From Mesorhizobium sp. M7A.F.Ca.US.008.03.1.1 (GTDB lineage: Bacteria; Pseudomonadota; Alphaproteobacteria; Rhizobiales; Rhizobiaceae): a stretch of 64,000 nt of DNA. Position numbers and translations under genes: made by a program. The DNA lies in assembly GCF_003997495.1 (NCBI RefSeq), contig NZ_RZRU01000015.1:89926-153925 (forward strand), in the 5' to 3' direction. Below the pieces are notes generated by a model, which had not been told where the DNA came from, searched no databases, and was given only the letters and a program-made list of their open reading frames with translations. Of the stretch, positions 10,338-17,946 are shown piece after piece. Numbering within the stretch: position 1 is the stretch's first letter; every line of letters begins with the position of its first letter.

Positions 10338-11931
10338 GCCCACCTCCGAGCGAGGCGCCGCCATTCAGCGACAGGCCTATCGGTTGCTCCTGATAGAGGG
10401 CTGCCGGTGTCGTCTTGAGGTCCTTGGCAACGCCCAGCGGGATTTCCGACTGCGCCAGCACATCGCGCTGCAGATCGATGCCGGGTGCGAGTTCTGTGAT
10501 GACGAGGCCCTCCGGCGTCAGCCTCATCACGCAGCGCTCGGTCACATAGGTGATGTCCTGACCCTGTGCCACCGCGCGCTTGCCTGAAAACGAGATGTGC
10601 TCGACTTCGTTGACCACCTTCTTGACCTTGCCCTCCGCCTCGATGCGGATGCCGCCATCGGCCAGAGACAGCTTGGCCCCGGCATTGAAGAAGCCGGAGA
10701 AGACGATCTTCTTCGCCCGTGCGGTGATGTCGACAAAGCCGCCGGCGCCGGCGGTGACATGCGGCCGCGCCGAAAGCTTCGAAACGTTCACGGAGCCGTG
10801 TCGATCGATCTGCAGGAAGGACAGCAACGAGGCGTCGAAGCCGCCGGCCTGGAAGTAGATGAACTGGTGCGGCGAGGGCATGAAGGCGTCGGCGTTCGAC
10901 GAGCAGCCGAATTTGAAGTCGAGCAGCGGCACGCCGCCGACCGCGCCCTGTTCGATCACCCAGGTAATCTTGCCGTGCTGTCCTTCTTCGAGAAGGATGC
11001 GCGGGACATTGGCTGAGATGCCGAAGCCGATGTTGACGGCCATGCCGTCGCGCAATTCCATGGCGACGCGGCGCGCGATCACCTTCTGGACGTTCATCTC
11101 TGGCGTGCGAAAGCTCGACAGCGGCCGGAAGATTTCTCCGGAGATGGCAGGGTCATAGGGCGTCAGCGTCGTCTGCAACTGGTCGGGCGCGACGACGATA
11201 TGGTCGACCAGGACGCCCGGCACGCGCACGTCATGCGGTTTCAGCGTGCCGTTTTCGACGACGCGCTTGACCTGCGCGATGACGATGCCGCCATTGTTGC
11301 GGGCGGCGAGCGCCTGCTCCAGCCCCCCGAGATAGGCGCCTTCATGCTCGTAGGTGAGGTTGCCGCGCTCGTCGGCTGACGTGGCGCGGATGATCGAGAC
11401 CTGCGGCACGATGGAGCGGAAATAGAGCCATTCCTCGCCGTCGAATTGCTGCACCGAAACGATCGGCTCGCTGGCGGCGGCGTTCATGGCGCAGCCCTGA
11501 TGGCGCGGGTCGGCGAAGGTGTCGAGGCCGACCTTGGTCAGCACGCCCGGCCGCTTGGCGGCGGCTTCTCGGTGCATATCGAACAAGATGCCGGACGGCA
11601 CGTTGTAGGCGGCGACAGAATTGTCGCCGATCATCTTCCATATCTGCGGCGGTTCGGAAGAGGAGGGGCCGGACGGGTAGGAGCCGCACAAGGTACGCTT
11701 CAGCAGCCCAGGCTTGGCCAGATGGTCGATACCCCTGATGCCATACATGTCGCCGGCCGCAATCGGGTGCAGCGTGGTGATGTTCTTCGGATGGCCTTCT
11801 GCGTCGAAGCGTTCGCCGATCGCGGCGAGCACCGCGTCGGGGCAGCCGAGGCCGCTCGACGAGGACACCGACACGGCCATGCCGTCCTCGATCAGGCCGG
11901 CTGCCTGCGCCGCGGAGACGACCTTGCTCAA
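10330..11931 (-). CDS. Acyl-CoA:acetate/3-ketoacid CoA-transferase (fused alpha-beta, family I)
   Basis: A 533-residue CoA-transferase with both halves in one chain, as in YdiF or propionate CoA-transferase. The catalytic glutamate is in VIEQGAVGG (about Glu327). The N-terminal half begins MSKVVSAAQAAGLIEDGMAV. It moves CoA between acyl-CoA and a free acid, activating the acid without ATP. The start is a TTG whose last two bases are the first two of the TGA stop of the preceding small reading frame (TTGA overlap). It lies in the same operon as the crotonase and ALDH. Confidence 0.92.
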   Translation of the reverse strand: MSKVVSAAQAAGLIEDGMAVSVSSSSGLGCPDAVLAAIGERFDAEGHPKNITTLHPIAAGDMYGIRGIDHLAKPGLLKRTLCGSYPSGPSSSEPPQIWKMIGDNSVAAYNVPSGILFDMHREAAAKRPGVLTKVGLDTFADPRHQGCAMNAAASEPIVSVQQFDGEEWLYFRSIVPQVSIIRATSADERGNLTYEHEGAYLGGLEQALAARNNGGIVIAQVKRVVENGTLKPHDVRVPGVLVDHIVVAPDQLQTTLTPYDPAISGEIFRPLSSFRTPEMNVQKVIARRVAMELRDGMAVNIGFGISANVPRILLEEGQHGKITWVIEQGAVGGVPLLDFKFGCSSNADAFMPSPHQFIYFQAGGFDASLLSFLQIDRHGSVNVSKLSARPHVTAGAGGFVDITARAKKIVFSGFFNAGAKLSLADGGIRIEAEGKVKKVVNEVEHISFSGKRAVAQGQDITYVTERCVMRLTPEGLVITELAPGIDLQRDVLAQSEIPLGVAKDLKTTPAALYQEQPIGLSLNGGASLGGGHG

Positions 11932-12107
11932 TTCATGCTCCCAAGCTCAGGGTGGATTGCGATCGCCTTGCCCGATTTCGCGGTTTGCAATGCTGCTTCG
12001 ACTGACGCCGATGACCGGATGTTGTCCTCGCCCTGCGCGCGGATGGCGCTGATCATGAACTGCCTGGCGATCGTGCTGGCGCCGATCAAGCTCGTTTTGA
12101 CGCTCAT
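11928..12107 (-). pseudogene. Internally deleted Gfo/Idh/MocA-family oxidoreductase remnant (59 codons, in frame)
   Basis: The 59-codon frame begins MSVKTSLIGASTIARQFMIS, the N-terminal NAD-binding strand of Gfo/Idh/MocA dehydrogenases (a GAST-IA-x-x-F/W-MI-x-AIRAQ pattern). From about residue 26 it reads GEDNIRSSASVEAALQTAKS followed by GKAIAI, which resembles the end of the same family (GEDGxRSLAxALAAxxSAxTGRAV). About 300 central residues are therefore missing, with the reading frame kept. Its ATG overlaps the lacI stop (ATGA) and its TGA overlaps the TTG start of the CoA-transferase. It can hardly be an active dehydrogenase; it may now serve only to couple translation. Confidence 0.75.
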
Positions 12108-13162
12108 GCAGCGCTTCCCAAACCGACCGCCCTGTTTCGAATGCGACGATCCGGGCCGCAGCTTTCCCTGACCACGAGATTGACCGCGCCGATATGGTCT
12201 TCGGCGCGTGTTGTCCGCGACTGGATCATTTTCAGCATGACATGGGCGGCGCGCTCGCCGAGGCCCGCCGAATCCACCGCGACGCTGGTCAGAGCCGGCA
12301 TGTAATGCTCGGCCTCGGCCACATCGTCGAAACCGACGATGGCGAAATCAACGCCCGGCTCAAGCCCGCGCTTGCGCAGCGCCAGCATGGCACCAAAGGC
12401 GACGGCGTCGTTGAAGCAGAGTGCCGCGGTCGGCGGTTCAGCCATTGCGAGAGCGGTTTCGAGGCACGCGATACCCCCTCTGCGGCTGGTCTCTCCCTCG
12501 ACGACCAGTGCGTCGCGGTCGGCGATGCCCTGCGTCTGGCAGGCTTCGCGAAATCCGCCAAGCCGCTCGTGATAGACGACGAGATCGGACGAGCCGCCGA
12601 AGAAGACCAGCCGGCGATGTCCCTTGCCGATCAGATGGACGGTGGCGAGATAGGCTCCGCGATGGTTGTCGGGTGCGATGACCGGAATGCGGCTCTCGGG
12701 AAGCCGGCGCATGGCGAAGACCACCGGCAGACCTGCCGTCTCGATCCGCCTGAAGGCGCCCGGCGTCGTGCCGCGAGCCGGGGACACGATGAGGCCGGCG
12801 ACGCCTTGCTCCATCAGCGATTTCAGCACTTCTTCCTGGCGCACCGGATTTTCCGCCGTGTTGGCGATGAACGGCACGATGCCGGCCGACTGGAAGACCC
12901 GCTCCATGCCAACCGCCAGCTCTGCGAAGAAAGGATTGGTGAGATCGTTGATGACCATGCCGATGACATTGGAGTGCGCCTTGCGCAGATTGGCGGCGCC
13001 GCGGTTGTAGACGTAACCGACATCCTCGATCGCCTTGCGCACCTTGCTTGCTGTCTCGGGCCGGATCAGCCCGCTGCCCTGGAGCACGAGCGATACCGTC
13101 GATTTGGACACGCCTGCTTCGCGGGCGATGTCGAATATCGTCGCCTTGGCCCGGTTGGCCAT
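12104..13162 (-). CDS. LacI-family transcriptional regulator
   Basis: A 352-residue repressor. An N-terminal helix-turn-helix, TIFDIAREAGVSKSTVSLVL (residues 8-27), is followed by a periplasmic-binding-protein-like sensor domain typical of sugar-responsive LacI proteins. It is the first gene of the minus-strand catabolic operon and diverges from the DUF993 gene, so it probably represses both directions and itself until a pathway ligand binds. GGGGAGGA lies about 9 bases before the ATG. The two palindromes in the divergent region fit LacI operators. Confidence 0.93.
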   Translation of the reverse strand: MANRAKATIFDIAREAGVSKSTVSLVLQGSGLIRPETASKVRKAIEDVGYVYNRGAANLRKAHSNVIGMVINDLTNPFFAELAVGMERVFQSAGIVPFIANTAENPVRQEEVLKSLMEQGVAGLIVSPARGTTPGAFRRIETAGLPVVFAMRRLPESRIPVIAPDNHRGAYLATVHLIGKGHRRLVFFGGSSDLVVYHERLGGFREACQTQGIADRDALVVEGETSRRGGIACLETALAMAEPPTAALCFNDAVAFGAMLALRKRGLEPGVDFAIVGFDDVAEAEHYMPALTSVAVDSAGLGERAAHVMLKMIQSRTTRAEDHIGAVNLVVRESCGPDRRIRNRAVGLGSAA

Positions 13163-13200
13163 CCAGATGCATCCTCCCCGATTGCAGGCCCAAAAAGTAT

Positions 13201-13212
13201 TGGAACGTTCTA
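13201..13212. promoter_or_regulatory. Putative LacI operator O1 overlapping the lacI-operon -10 box
   Basis: TGGAACGTTCTA is a near-perfect 12-bp palindrome of the A-A-C-G-T-T centred LacI type. On the minus strand it overlaps the -10 hexamer of a good promoter (TTGACT, 17 bp, TTAGAA), so bound repressor would block transcription of the catabolic operon. Confidence 0.7.
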
Positions 13213-13236
13213 ATCTCTGCTCCGCTCGTGAGTCAA
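13208..13236 (-). promoter_or_regulatory. Putative sigma-70 promoter of the catabolic operon
   Basis: On the minus strand TTGACT (-35, 13231-13236) is separated by exactly 17 bp from TTAGAA (-10, 13208-13213). The lacI start codon follows 46 bases downstream of the -10. The hexamers and spacing are close to the alphaproteobacterial housekeeping consensus. Confidence 0.6.
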
Positions 13237-13364
13237 TCGGGATTTTTCCCGCGCCTCGAACATCGATTGTACGTACTCAAATGGCATGCGCTACAAGGCT
13301 TTTTGTGTTGCAATGCAGCATTTTCCCCTGCAGAGAGTTCGGATCTTAAAGGTTCTTGATTTAT

Positions 13365-13376
13365 TGGAACGTTCCA
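13365..13376. promoter_or_regulatory. Putative LacI operator O2 in front of the DUF993 gene
   Basis: TGGAACGTTCCA is a perfect 12-bp palindrome, differing from O1 at a single base, about 164 bp away. It lies between a weak -35 (TTGATT, 13356-13361) and -10 (TTAGTA, 13378-13383) for the plus-strand gene. Two matching operators suggest that one LacI protein controls both directions, possibly by looping. Confidence 0.7.
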
Positions 13377-13404
13377 TTTAGTAGCGTTGCGAAGGGAGAG
13401 ATGG

Positions 13405-14559
13405 ATGGATATTTCCTTGCCTGGTGAGGGTGGCGGCAGCACCCGCTACACGCTGGTCGGCGAACCCGTGCAGCCGATGGTCGGCGCGCGATTTTCGCGC
13501 ATCGCCTATGCCGCCGCGCATGTCGTTGCCGATCCGCTCGCCATGACCGATCCGTGGTCCAGGCCGGCAGTCGACTGGGACAGGACGATGGCGTTCCGTC
13601 ACCATCTGTGGCGGCAGGGCTTCCGCATCGCCGAAGCGATGGACACGTCGCAGCGCGGCATGGGCTTCGACTGGGCAAATGCACAAGAATTGATCCGCCG
13701 TTCGATCGCCGAGGCGCGCACCGTCGATGGCGCCGATCTCGCCTCGGGTGCCGGCACCGACCATCTGGCGCCCGCCGCCGCCAGGACGCTGGACGATGTG
13801 ATCACCGCCTATGAGCGGCAATTCGCTTTTATCGAAGGCTTGGGTGGCAAGGCGATCATGATGGCCAGCCGGGCATTGGCGGCAGTTGCCAAGGGGCCGG
13901 ATGACTATGTCAGCGTCTACGACCGCATCCTGTCCCAGTCCTCCGGTAGGGTCATCCTGCACTGGCTGGGCGACATGTTCGATCCGGTGCTCAGGGGCTA
14001 TTGGGGCAGCGAGAATTTCGAGACTGCTCTCGATACAGTTGTTGCCATCATCGAACGCCACGTTGGCAAGGTGGAGGGGATAAAAATCTCACTGCTCGAT
14101 GCCGGCAAGGAGGTCGCGCTGAGGAACCGTCTGCCGGACGGCGTCGTCATGTTCACCGGCGACGATTTCAATTATCCCGAACTGATCGCTGGCGATGGCA
14201 GGAAGCACTCGCACGCACTGCTCGGTATTTTCGATGCGATTGCGCCGGTCGCCAACGCGGCCCTGTCGAAACTGGCGGAAGGCGACCGCGCCGGTTATGA
14301 GGCGTTGATGGCGCCGACCGTGCCGCTATCGCGAAAAATCTTCGAGGCGCCGACCGAGTACTACAAGGCCGGCATCGTCTTCATGGCCTGGCTGAATGGC
14401 CATCAGGACCATTTTGCGATGGTCGGCGGCATGCAGTCGGCGCGCGGCGTCCGTCACTATGCCGACGTGTTCCGCCTTGCCGATCAGGCAGGATTGCTGG
14501 CGGATCCGGATCTGGCGGTCGCCAGGATGAAGAGCCTTTGCAGCGTGGCGGGCGTCTAA
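13405..14559 (+). CDS. DUF993 family protein (dihydrodipicolinate synthase-like TIM barrel)
   Basis: A 384-residue protein beginning MDISLPGEGG. It matches what I know of DUF993, a family of unproven function related to class I aldolase/DapA barrels; LASGAGTDHLAP and KGIKISLLDAGKEVALRN-like segments are recognisable (the second as EGIKISLLDAGKE). The ATG at 13405 follows GAAGGGAGAG. In rhizobia DUF993 genes commonly sit with Gfo/Idh dehydrogenases and sugar isomerases, which fits the Gfo/Idh remnant across the divergent promoter. It may cleave or dehydrate a sugar-acid-like intermediate, but that is inference only. Confidence 0.8.
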   Translation: MDISLPGEGGGSTRYTLVGEPVQPMVGARFSRIAYAAAHVVADPLAMTDPWSRPAVDWDRTMAFRHHLWRQGFRIAEAMDTSQRGMGFDWANAQELIRRSIAEARTVDGADLASGAGTDHLAPAAARTLDDVITAYERQFAFIEGLGGKAIMMASRALAAVAKGPDDYVSVYDRILSQSSGRVILHWLGDMFDPVLRGYWGSENFETALDTVVAIIERHVGKVEGIKISLLDAGKEVALRNRLPDGVVMFTGDDFNYPELIAGDGRKHSHALLGIFDAIAPVANAALSKLAEGDRAGYEALMAPTVPLSRKIFEAPTEYYKAGIVFMAWLNGHQDHFAMVGGMQSARGVRHYADVFRLADQAGLLADPDLAVARMKSLCSVAGV

Positions 14560-14754
14560 GCGCGGAAAGGCTGACCGGTCGAAGGGGATACCCGACGCGT
14601 CGCCACGCGATTGCTGCGCCTGCCCAGGCGTCTCCTCTGTCGAACAACCGCGAGGGTTGTTTTCGCCGCCATCACCAATTCTCTTGTGAACCAATTTCTC
14701 CCGAGGCGCGACCAAGCGACGTGTCCAAACATGGTCCATCAAGGAGAACGTCTG

Positions 14755-14961
14755 ATGTTTACTGTTTCAAGAAACGTCCTTTTGGCCGCCATCGCCGTTT
14801 CGGTGCTGGCCGGCTGCAAGACAACCGCTCCCAGGGAATGCGACAGGCTGAAGCCTGGCGTCACCTACAACGGCAAATGCTGCGGTATCGGCGAGCCTTG
14901 TCGCGAAGGCAAGGGCGGCGGCGACAGGCCCGGAAATACGCCCGATCCAGAGCCGCAATGA
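14755..14961 (+). CDS. Small cysteine-containing lipoprotein, function unknown
   Basis: A 68-residue protein with a lipoprotein signal MFTVSRNVLLAAIAVSVLAG followed by Cys (lipobox LAGC). The mature part is short and Cys-rich (ECDRLKPG, GKCCGIGEPC) with a Gly/Pro-rich acidic tail. AAGGAGAACGT precedes the ATG. It should be anchored to the outer or inner membrane facing the periplasm. I recognise no family. It stands alone between the DUF993 gene and tRNA-Val. Confidence 0.75.
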   Translation: MFTVSRNVLLAAIAVSVLAGCKTTAPRECDRLKPGVTYNGKCCGIGEPCREGKGGGDRPGNTPDPEPQ

Positions 14962-15087
14962 TCTGATCGACCGTGGCCCGTTTCGGCTAGCGTCGGAGCG
15001 GGCGCGTTGCGCATCGAAAAGCTCACCGCTGTCCAGCTCTGGCGAGCCGGCCAGGATGTCGATCTAAGTCTGGTTGTCTGGATTGGA

Positions 15088-15162
15088 TGGTGGGCGTGAC
15101 AGGGATTGAACCTGTGACCCCTGCAATGTCAATGCAGTGCTCTCCCGCTGAGCTACACGCCC
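15088..15162 (-). tRNA. tRNA-Val (anticodon GAC)
   Basis: On the minus strand a full cloverleaf can be folded: acceptor stem GGGCGTG/CACGCCC, D-arm GCTC-AGCGGGA-GAGC, anticodon arm CTGCA-TTGACAT-TGCAG with GAC at the anticodon, T-arm ACAGG-TTCAATC-CCTGT. The discriminator A is followed by an encoded CCA. Confidence 0.96.
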
Positions 15163-15278
15163 ATCCGAAGCCGCGCATACACCATTTTTGATCCAGCGCG
15201 TCAATAGCAGGAAAAAGGAAAGAAGGCGTCGTCTCGCCGCAGTGGCGAAGAGGTGCGGCGCCTCGCTTGAAAAACGGC

Positions 15279-15641
15279 TCAGGCCGCCTGCAGCATCTTC
15301 TCGACCTCGTTGACGAGGTCACGCAGATGGAACGGTTTCGACAGCACCTTGGCGTCTTTCGGCGCCTTGGAATCCGGGTTCAGCGCAACGGCGGCAAAAC
15401 CGGTGATGAACATGACTTTCAAATCAGGATCGATCTCCGTGGCGCGCCGCGCCAGTTCGATGCCGTCCATCTCCGGCATGACGATGTCGGTCAACAGCAG
15501 CGAGAAAGGTTCTTCGCGCAGCCGCTCATAGGCGCTGGCGCCATTGTCGAAATCGCTGACCTGGTAACCGGCGCGCTCCAGCGCCTTGACGAGGAACCGA
15601 CGCATATCGTCGTCGTCTTCCGCCAGAAGAATGCGTGCCAT
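15279..15641 (-). CDS. cpdR: Response regulator CpdR (single receiver domain)
   Basis: A 120-residue stand-alone receiver. The acidic pocket EDDDD (residues 8-12), phospho-acceptor Asp52 in LLTDIVMPEMDG, Thr in FITGF and Lys in LSKPF are all present. Unphosphorylated CpdR directs the ClpXP protease to cell-cycle substrates in Caulobacter and Sinorhizobium. The protein ends in Ala-Ala. It diverges from an N-formylglutamate amidohydrolase gene, a pairing I associate with rhizobial cpdR. A TTAACCAT CtrA-type half-site lies 49 bases upstream, matching CtrA control of cpdR in other alphaproteobacteria. Confidence 0.9.
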   Translation of the reverse strand: MARILLAEDDDDMRRFLVKALERAGYQVSDFDNGASAYERLREEPFSLLLTDIVMPEMDGIELARRATEIDPDLKVMFITGFAAVALNPDSKAPKDAKVLSKPFHLRDLVNEVEKMLQAA

Positions 15642-15689
15642 GATATCCCGTCCGAATCACCCGCCCGAGATTGCCGTTGGGCAAGCCCG

Positions 15690-15697
15690 TTAACCAT
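15690..15697. promoter_or_regulatory. CtrA-type half-site upstream of cpdR
   Basis: TTAACCAT matches the 8-bp CtrA motif used in Sinorhizobium. It lies in the cpdR/amidohydrolase divergent region. A single half-site is weak evidence on its own, but CpdR belongs to the CtrA circuit. Confidence 0.45.
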
Positions 15698-15805
15698 CCT
15701 GTATATGAGGAGGTGAGGGTAAACATCAAGTGAACGCGGACGGCGATGATCCATATTTGCCAGGGCGTGTGCTGCCGCTGAAATGCTGGACACGCGGCCT
15801 GCAAG

Positions 15806-16747
15806 GTGGCACTTTCATATCATGATGCACTGGTGTTTTCGGGTTCGCTCAAATTGAAGACGGCAGCCGAGGATTTTTCGGTCTTTCCACCCTTCGAAAT
15901 CCGGTCGGGCGCCGAGCAGCGCGTCCCCTTCCTCTTCAACTCGCCGCATAGCGGCCGCTACTATCCCGAACGCTTCCTTGCCATGGCAAGGCTGGACCGC
16001 AACGCCATCCGCCGGTCGGAAGACTGTTACGTCGATGAGTTGTTCGGCGGCGCCGTCGCGCTCGGCGCGCCGTTGCTGGCGGCGAATTTCCCGCGCGCCT
16101 ATCTCGACGTCAATCGCGAGCCGTGGGAGCTCGATCCTCGCATGTTCGCCGAGCCAGTGCCGTCCTTCTGCAACATCCGCTCGGCGCGGGTGGCTGGCGG
16201 GCTTGGCACAGTGCCCAAGCTGGTGGGCGAGGGGCTCGACATCTATTCCGGCCGCCTGCCTCTGGCCGAAGCGGTCGCCCGCATCGAAGCCGTCTACAAG
16301 CCCTATCACGAAACACTTAAGCGGCTTTTGACCCGGACCCATGCGCGGTTCGGTTTTGCCGTGCTGATCGACTGTCATTCGATGCCCGCGAGCATCCGTG
16401 TCGGCGACAGCGGTCTGCGGCCCGACTTCATCATCGGCGACCGCTTCGGCATCTCGGCAACCGCCGCCCTGACCGAGACCGCGATCGGCCTGCTCAGCGC
16501 CATGGGCTATTCGGTTGCCCACAACAAGCCCTATGCCGGCGGCTTCATCACCGAGCATTACGGCCGCCCGGCGCGCCATCTGCATGCGCTGCAGATCGAG
16601 GTCAATCGCGGGCTCTACATGAACGAGCGGACATTCGAGAAGGCCGCCGGCTTCGATGCGCTGGCCGACGATCTGACGCGGTTCTCAGCCGACCTGATGT
16701 CGATGCCCGACCATCATTTCATCGACCTGCCGCTGGCAGCGGAGTGA
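15806..16747 (+). CDS. N-formylglutamate amidohydrolase family protein
   Basis: A 313-residue (from GTG) member of the HutG-type N-formylglutamate deformylase family: FLFNSPHSGRYYPERF, RAYLDVNREPWELDPRMF, VLIDCHSMP and ITEHYGRP are characteristic, with His and Glu residues expected to bind zinc. The family hydrolyses N-formyl-L-glutamate or related formyl/acyl amides. No other hut genes are nearby, so histidine catabolism is not implied. The start is uncertain: GTG at 15806, or GTG at 15833, which removes nine residues. It diverges from cpdR. Confidence 0.85.
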   Translation: MALSYHDALVFSGSLKLKTAAEDFSVFPPFEIRSGAEQRVPFLFNSPHSGRYYPERFLAMARLDRNAIRRSEDCYVDELFGGAVALGAPLLAANFPRAYLDVNREPWELDPRMFAEPVPSFCNIRSARVAGGLGTVPKLVGEGLDIYSGRLPLAEAVARIEAVYKPYHETLKRLLTRTHARFGFAVLIDCHSMPASIRVGDSGLRPDFIIGDRFGISATAALTETAIGLLSAMGYSVAHNKPYAGGFITEHYGRPARHLHALQIEVNRGLYMNERTFEKAAGFDALADDLTRFSADLMSMPDHHFIDLPLAAE

Positions 16748-16784
16748 GCGACCTGCCGCTGGCCGCAGAGTGAAATCGCGGCGT

Positions 16785-16868
16785 AAAAAAAGACCGCATC
16801 GTTTGCACGATACGGTCGAAGTCTAGGGAGGAAACGCCCAAGGAGGGCATGGACAGGAAACCCTGTCC
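16785..16868 (-). ncRNA. Small RNA, probably the alphaproteobacterial suhB/MmgR (alpha-r8) family
   Basis: A minus-strand transcription unit of about 84 nt with no open frame. It starts with the stem GGACAGG-GTTT-CCTGTCC, continues through pyrimidine-rich CCCTCCTTGGG and TTTCCTCCC, able to bind Shine-Dalgarno sequences, and ends in an 11-bp hairpin (GACCGTATCGT/ACGATGCGGTC, one mismatch) followed by seven Ts. A promoter fits exactly upstream. The position beside an inositol-monophosphatase-type gene (hisN) and an N-formylglutamate amidohydrolase matches my recollection of the suhB RNA (MmgR in Sinorhizobium). Family assignment is from memory and not tested. Confidence 0.72.
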
Positions 16869-16875
16869 GAGGTCG

Positions 16876-16904
16876 AGGGTATTGTGCGCTGCACAAAAGT
16901 CAAG
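16876..16904 (-). promoter_or_regulatory. Promoter of the small RNA
   Basis: On the minus strand CTTGAC (16899-16904) and TACCCT (16876-16881) are 17 bp apart. The predicted start falls 7-8 bases downstream, at the first base of the RNA 5' hairpin. Confidence 0.6.
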
Positions 16905-17074
16905 CGACCTTCAGGCTTTTTTAATTCACTCTGATGTGGAAATTGCGTTTCGGCGACGCTTGTGTGACATCCGGGCAACAGAGGCCGTCGCGAAAAAGTC
17001 GTCGGACACTCTTGTTCTGGTACGAAATTGGCGGCACAGCACGGCTCGGACATGCTGCAGTGCGGGAGAATCAG

Positions 17075-17848
17075 TTGGACATCAGTGTCGATTTCATGCG
17101 CCGCATCGCGCAGGCGGCAGCGGCGGAGACCTTGCCGCGCTTTCGTGCCCAAGGGGCGGTCGCCAACAAGGAACAGGGCAGTTTCGATCCGGTCACCGAG
17201 GCCGATCGCGAGGCCGAGCGTGCCATCCGCGCACTGATCTCTGCTGAATATCCCGACCATGGCATTCTTGGCGAGGAGCATGGCAGCGAGAACATTTCGA
17301 GCCGGCATGTCTGGGTGATCGACCCGATCGACGGCACGCGCGCGTTCATTTCCGGCCTGCCGGTGTGGGGCACGCTGGTCGGGCTGACGGTCGATGGCGA
17401 CGCCGTTGCCGGCATGATGGCACAACCCTTCACCGGCGAGCTGTTCTACGCCAACGCCTCGGGTTCGCATTATGAGGGGCCGGGCGGGCCTCGCAAGCTG
17501 ACGACCCGCAAGACGACGAAGCTCGCCGAGGCGACGCTGTTCACCACCACGCCGGCGCTGTTCAAGGGCGCGGCGCGCGAGCGTTACGACCAGTTCGAAA
17601 AGCAGATCCAGCTCGCCCGCTACGGAGCGGATTGCTATGCCTTCGCCATGATCGCTTCGGGAAGCGTCGACATTGTCGCCGATCCCGGTTTGAAGCCCTA
17701 CGACATCGTGGCGCTGATCCCGATCATCGAAAAAGCAGGCGGCGTGGTCACCACATTCGATGGCGGGCCGGCGGAACAGGGCGGCGACGTCCTGGCCGCG
17801 GCGACGCCGGAGCTTCATGCCGCCGCCATGGCCGCCTTGCGCGGCTAA
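17075..17848 (+). CDS. hisN: Histidinol-phosphatase, inositol-monophosphatase family
   Basis: A 257-residue IMPase-fold protein. GEEHGSEN and WVIDPIDGTRAFISG are the two metal-binding motifs, and ADCYAFAMIASGSVDIV is the third conserved region. The GTRAF variant is typical of HisN-type histidinol-phosphate phosphatases in alphaproteobacteria, which complete histidine synthesis when no HisB phosphatase is present. The TTG at 17075 is chosen because GGGAGAA lies 6-7 bases upstream and the protein then has normal length; no in-frame ATG is near. A general inositol-phosphatase (SuhB) role is the alternative. Confidence 0.82.
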   Translation: MDISVDFMRRIAQAAAAETLPRFRAQGAVANKEQGSFDPVTEADREAERAIRALISAEYPDHGILGEEHGSENISSRHVWVIDPIDGTRAFISGLPVWGTLVGLTVDGDAVAGMMAQPFTGELFYANASGSHYEGPGGPRKLTTRKTTKLAEATLFTTTPALFKGAARERYDQFEKQIQLARYGADCYAFAMIASGSVDIVADPGLKPYDIVALIPIIEKAGGVVTTFDGGPAEQGGDVLAAATPELHAAAMAALRG

Positions 17849-17946
17849 ACGGGAGCCCGCCGCCATTTTCAGGTGATGCCGACGCTTGAAGCCGTCCTTT
17901 TACTGCCTGGCGGCACCCCTTGGGGAACGCCAGCGACGGGCGCCAG

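Noticed and set aside
13165..13404. A riboswitch in the lacI/DUF993 divergent region
   Set aside because: The region is explained by two promoters and two palindromic operators; no riboswitch-like conserved core is apparent.
15088..15162. tRNA-Val as an integration site for the catabolic locus to its left
   Set aside because: The tRNA 3' end faces that locus, but there is no integrase, no obvious repeat of the tRNA end and no composition jump that I can see. A direct-repeat search would be needed.
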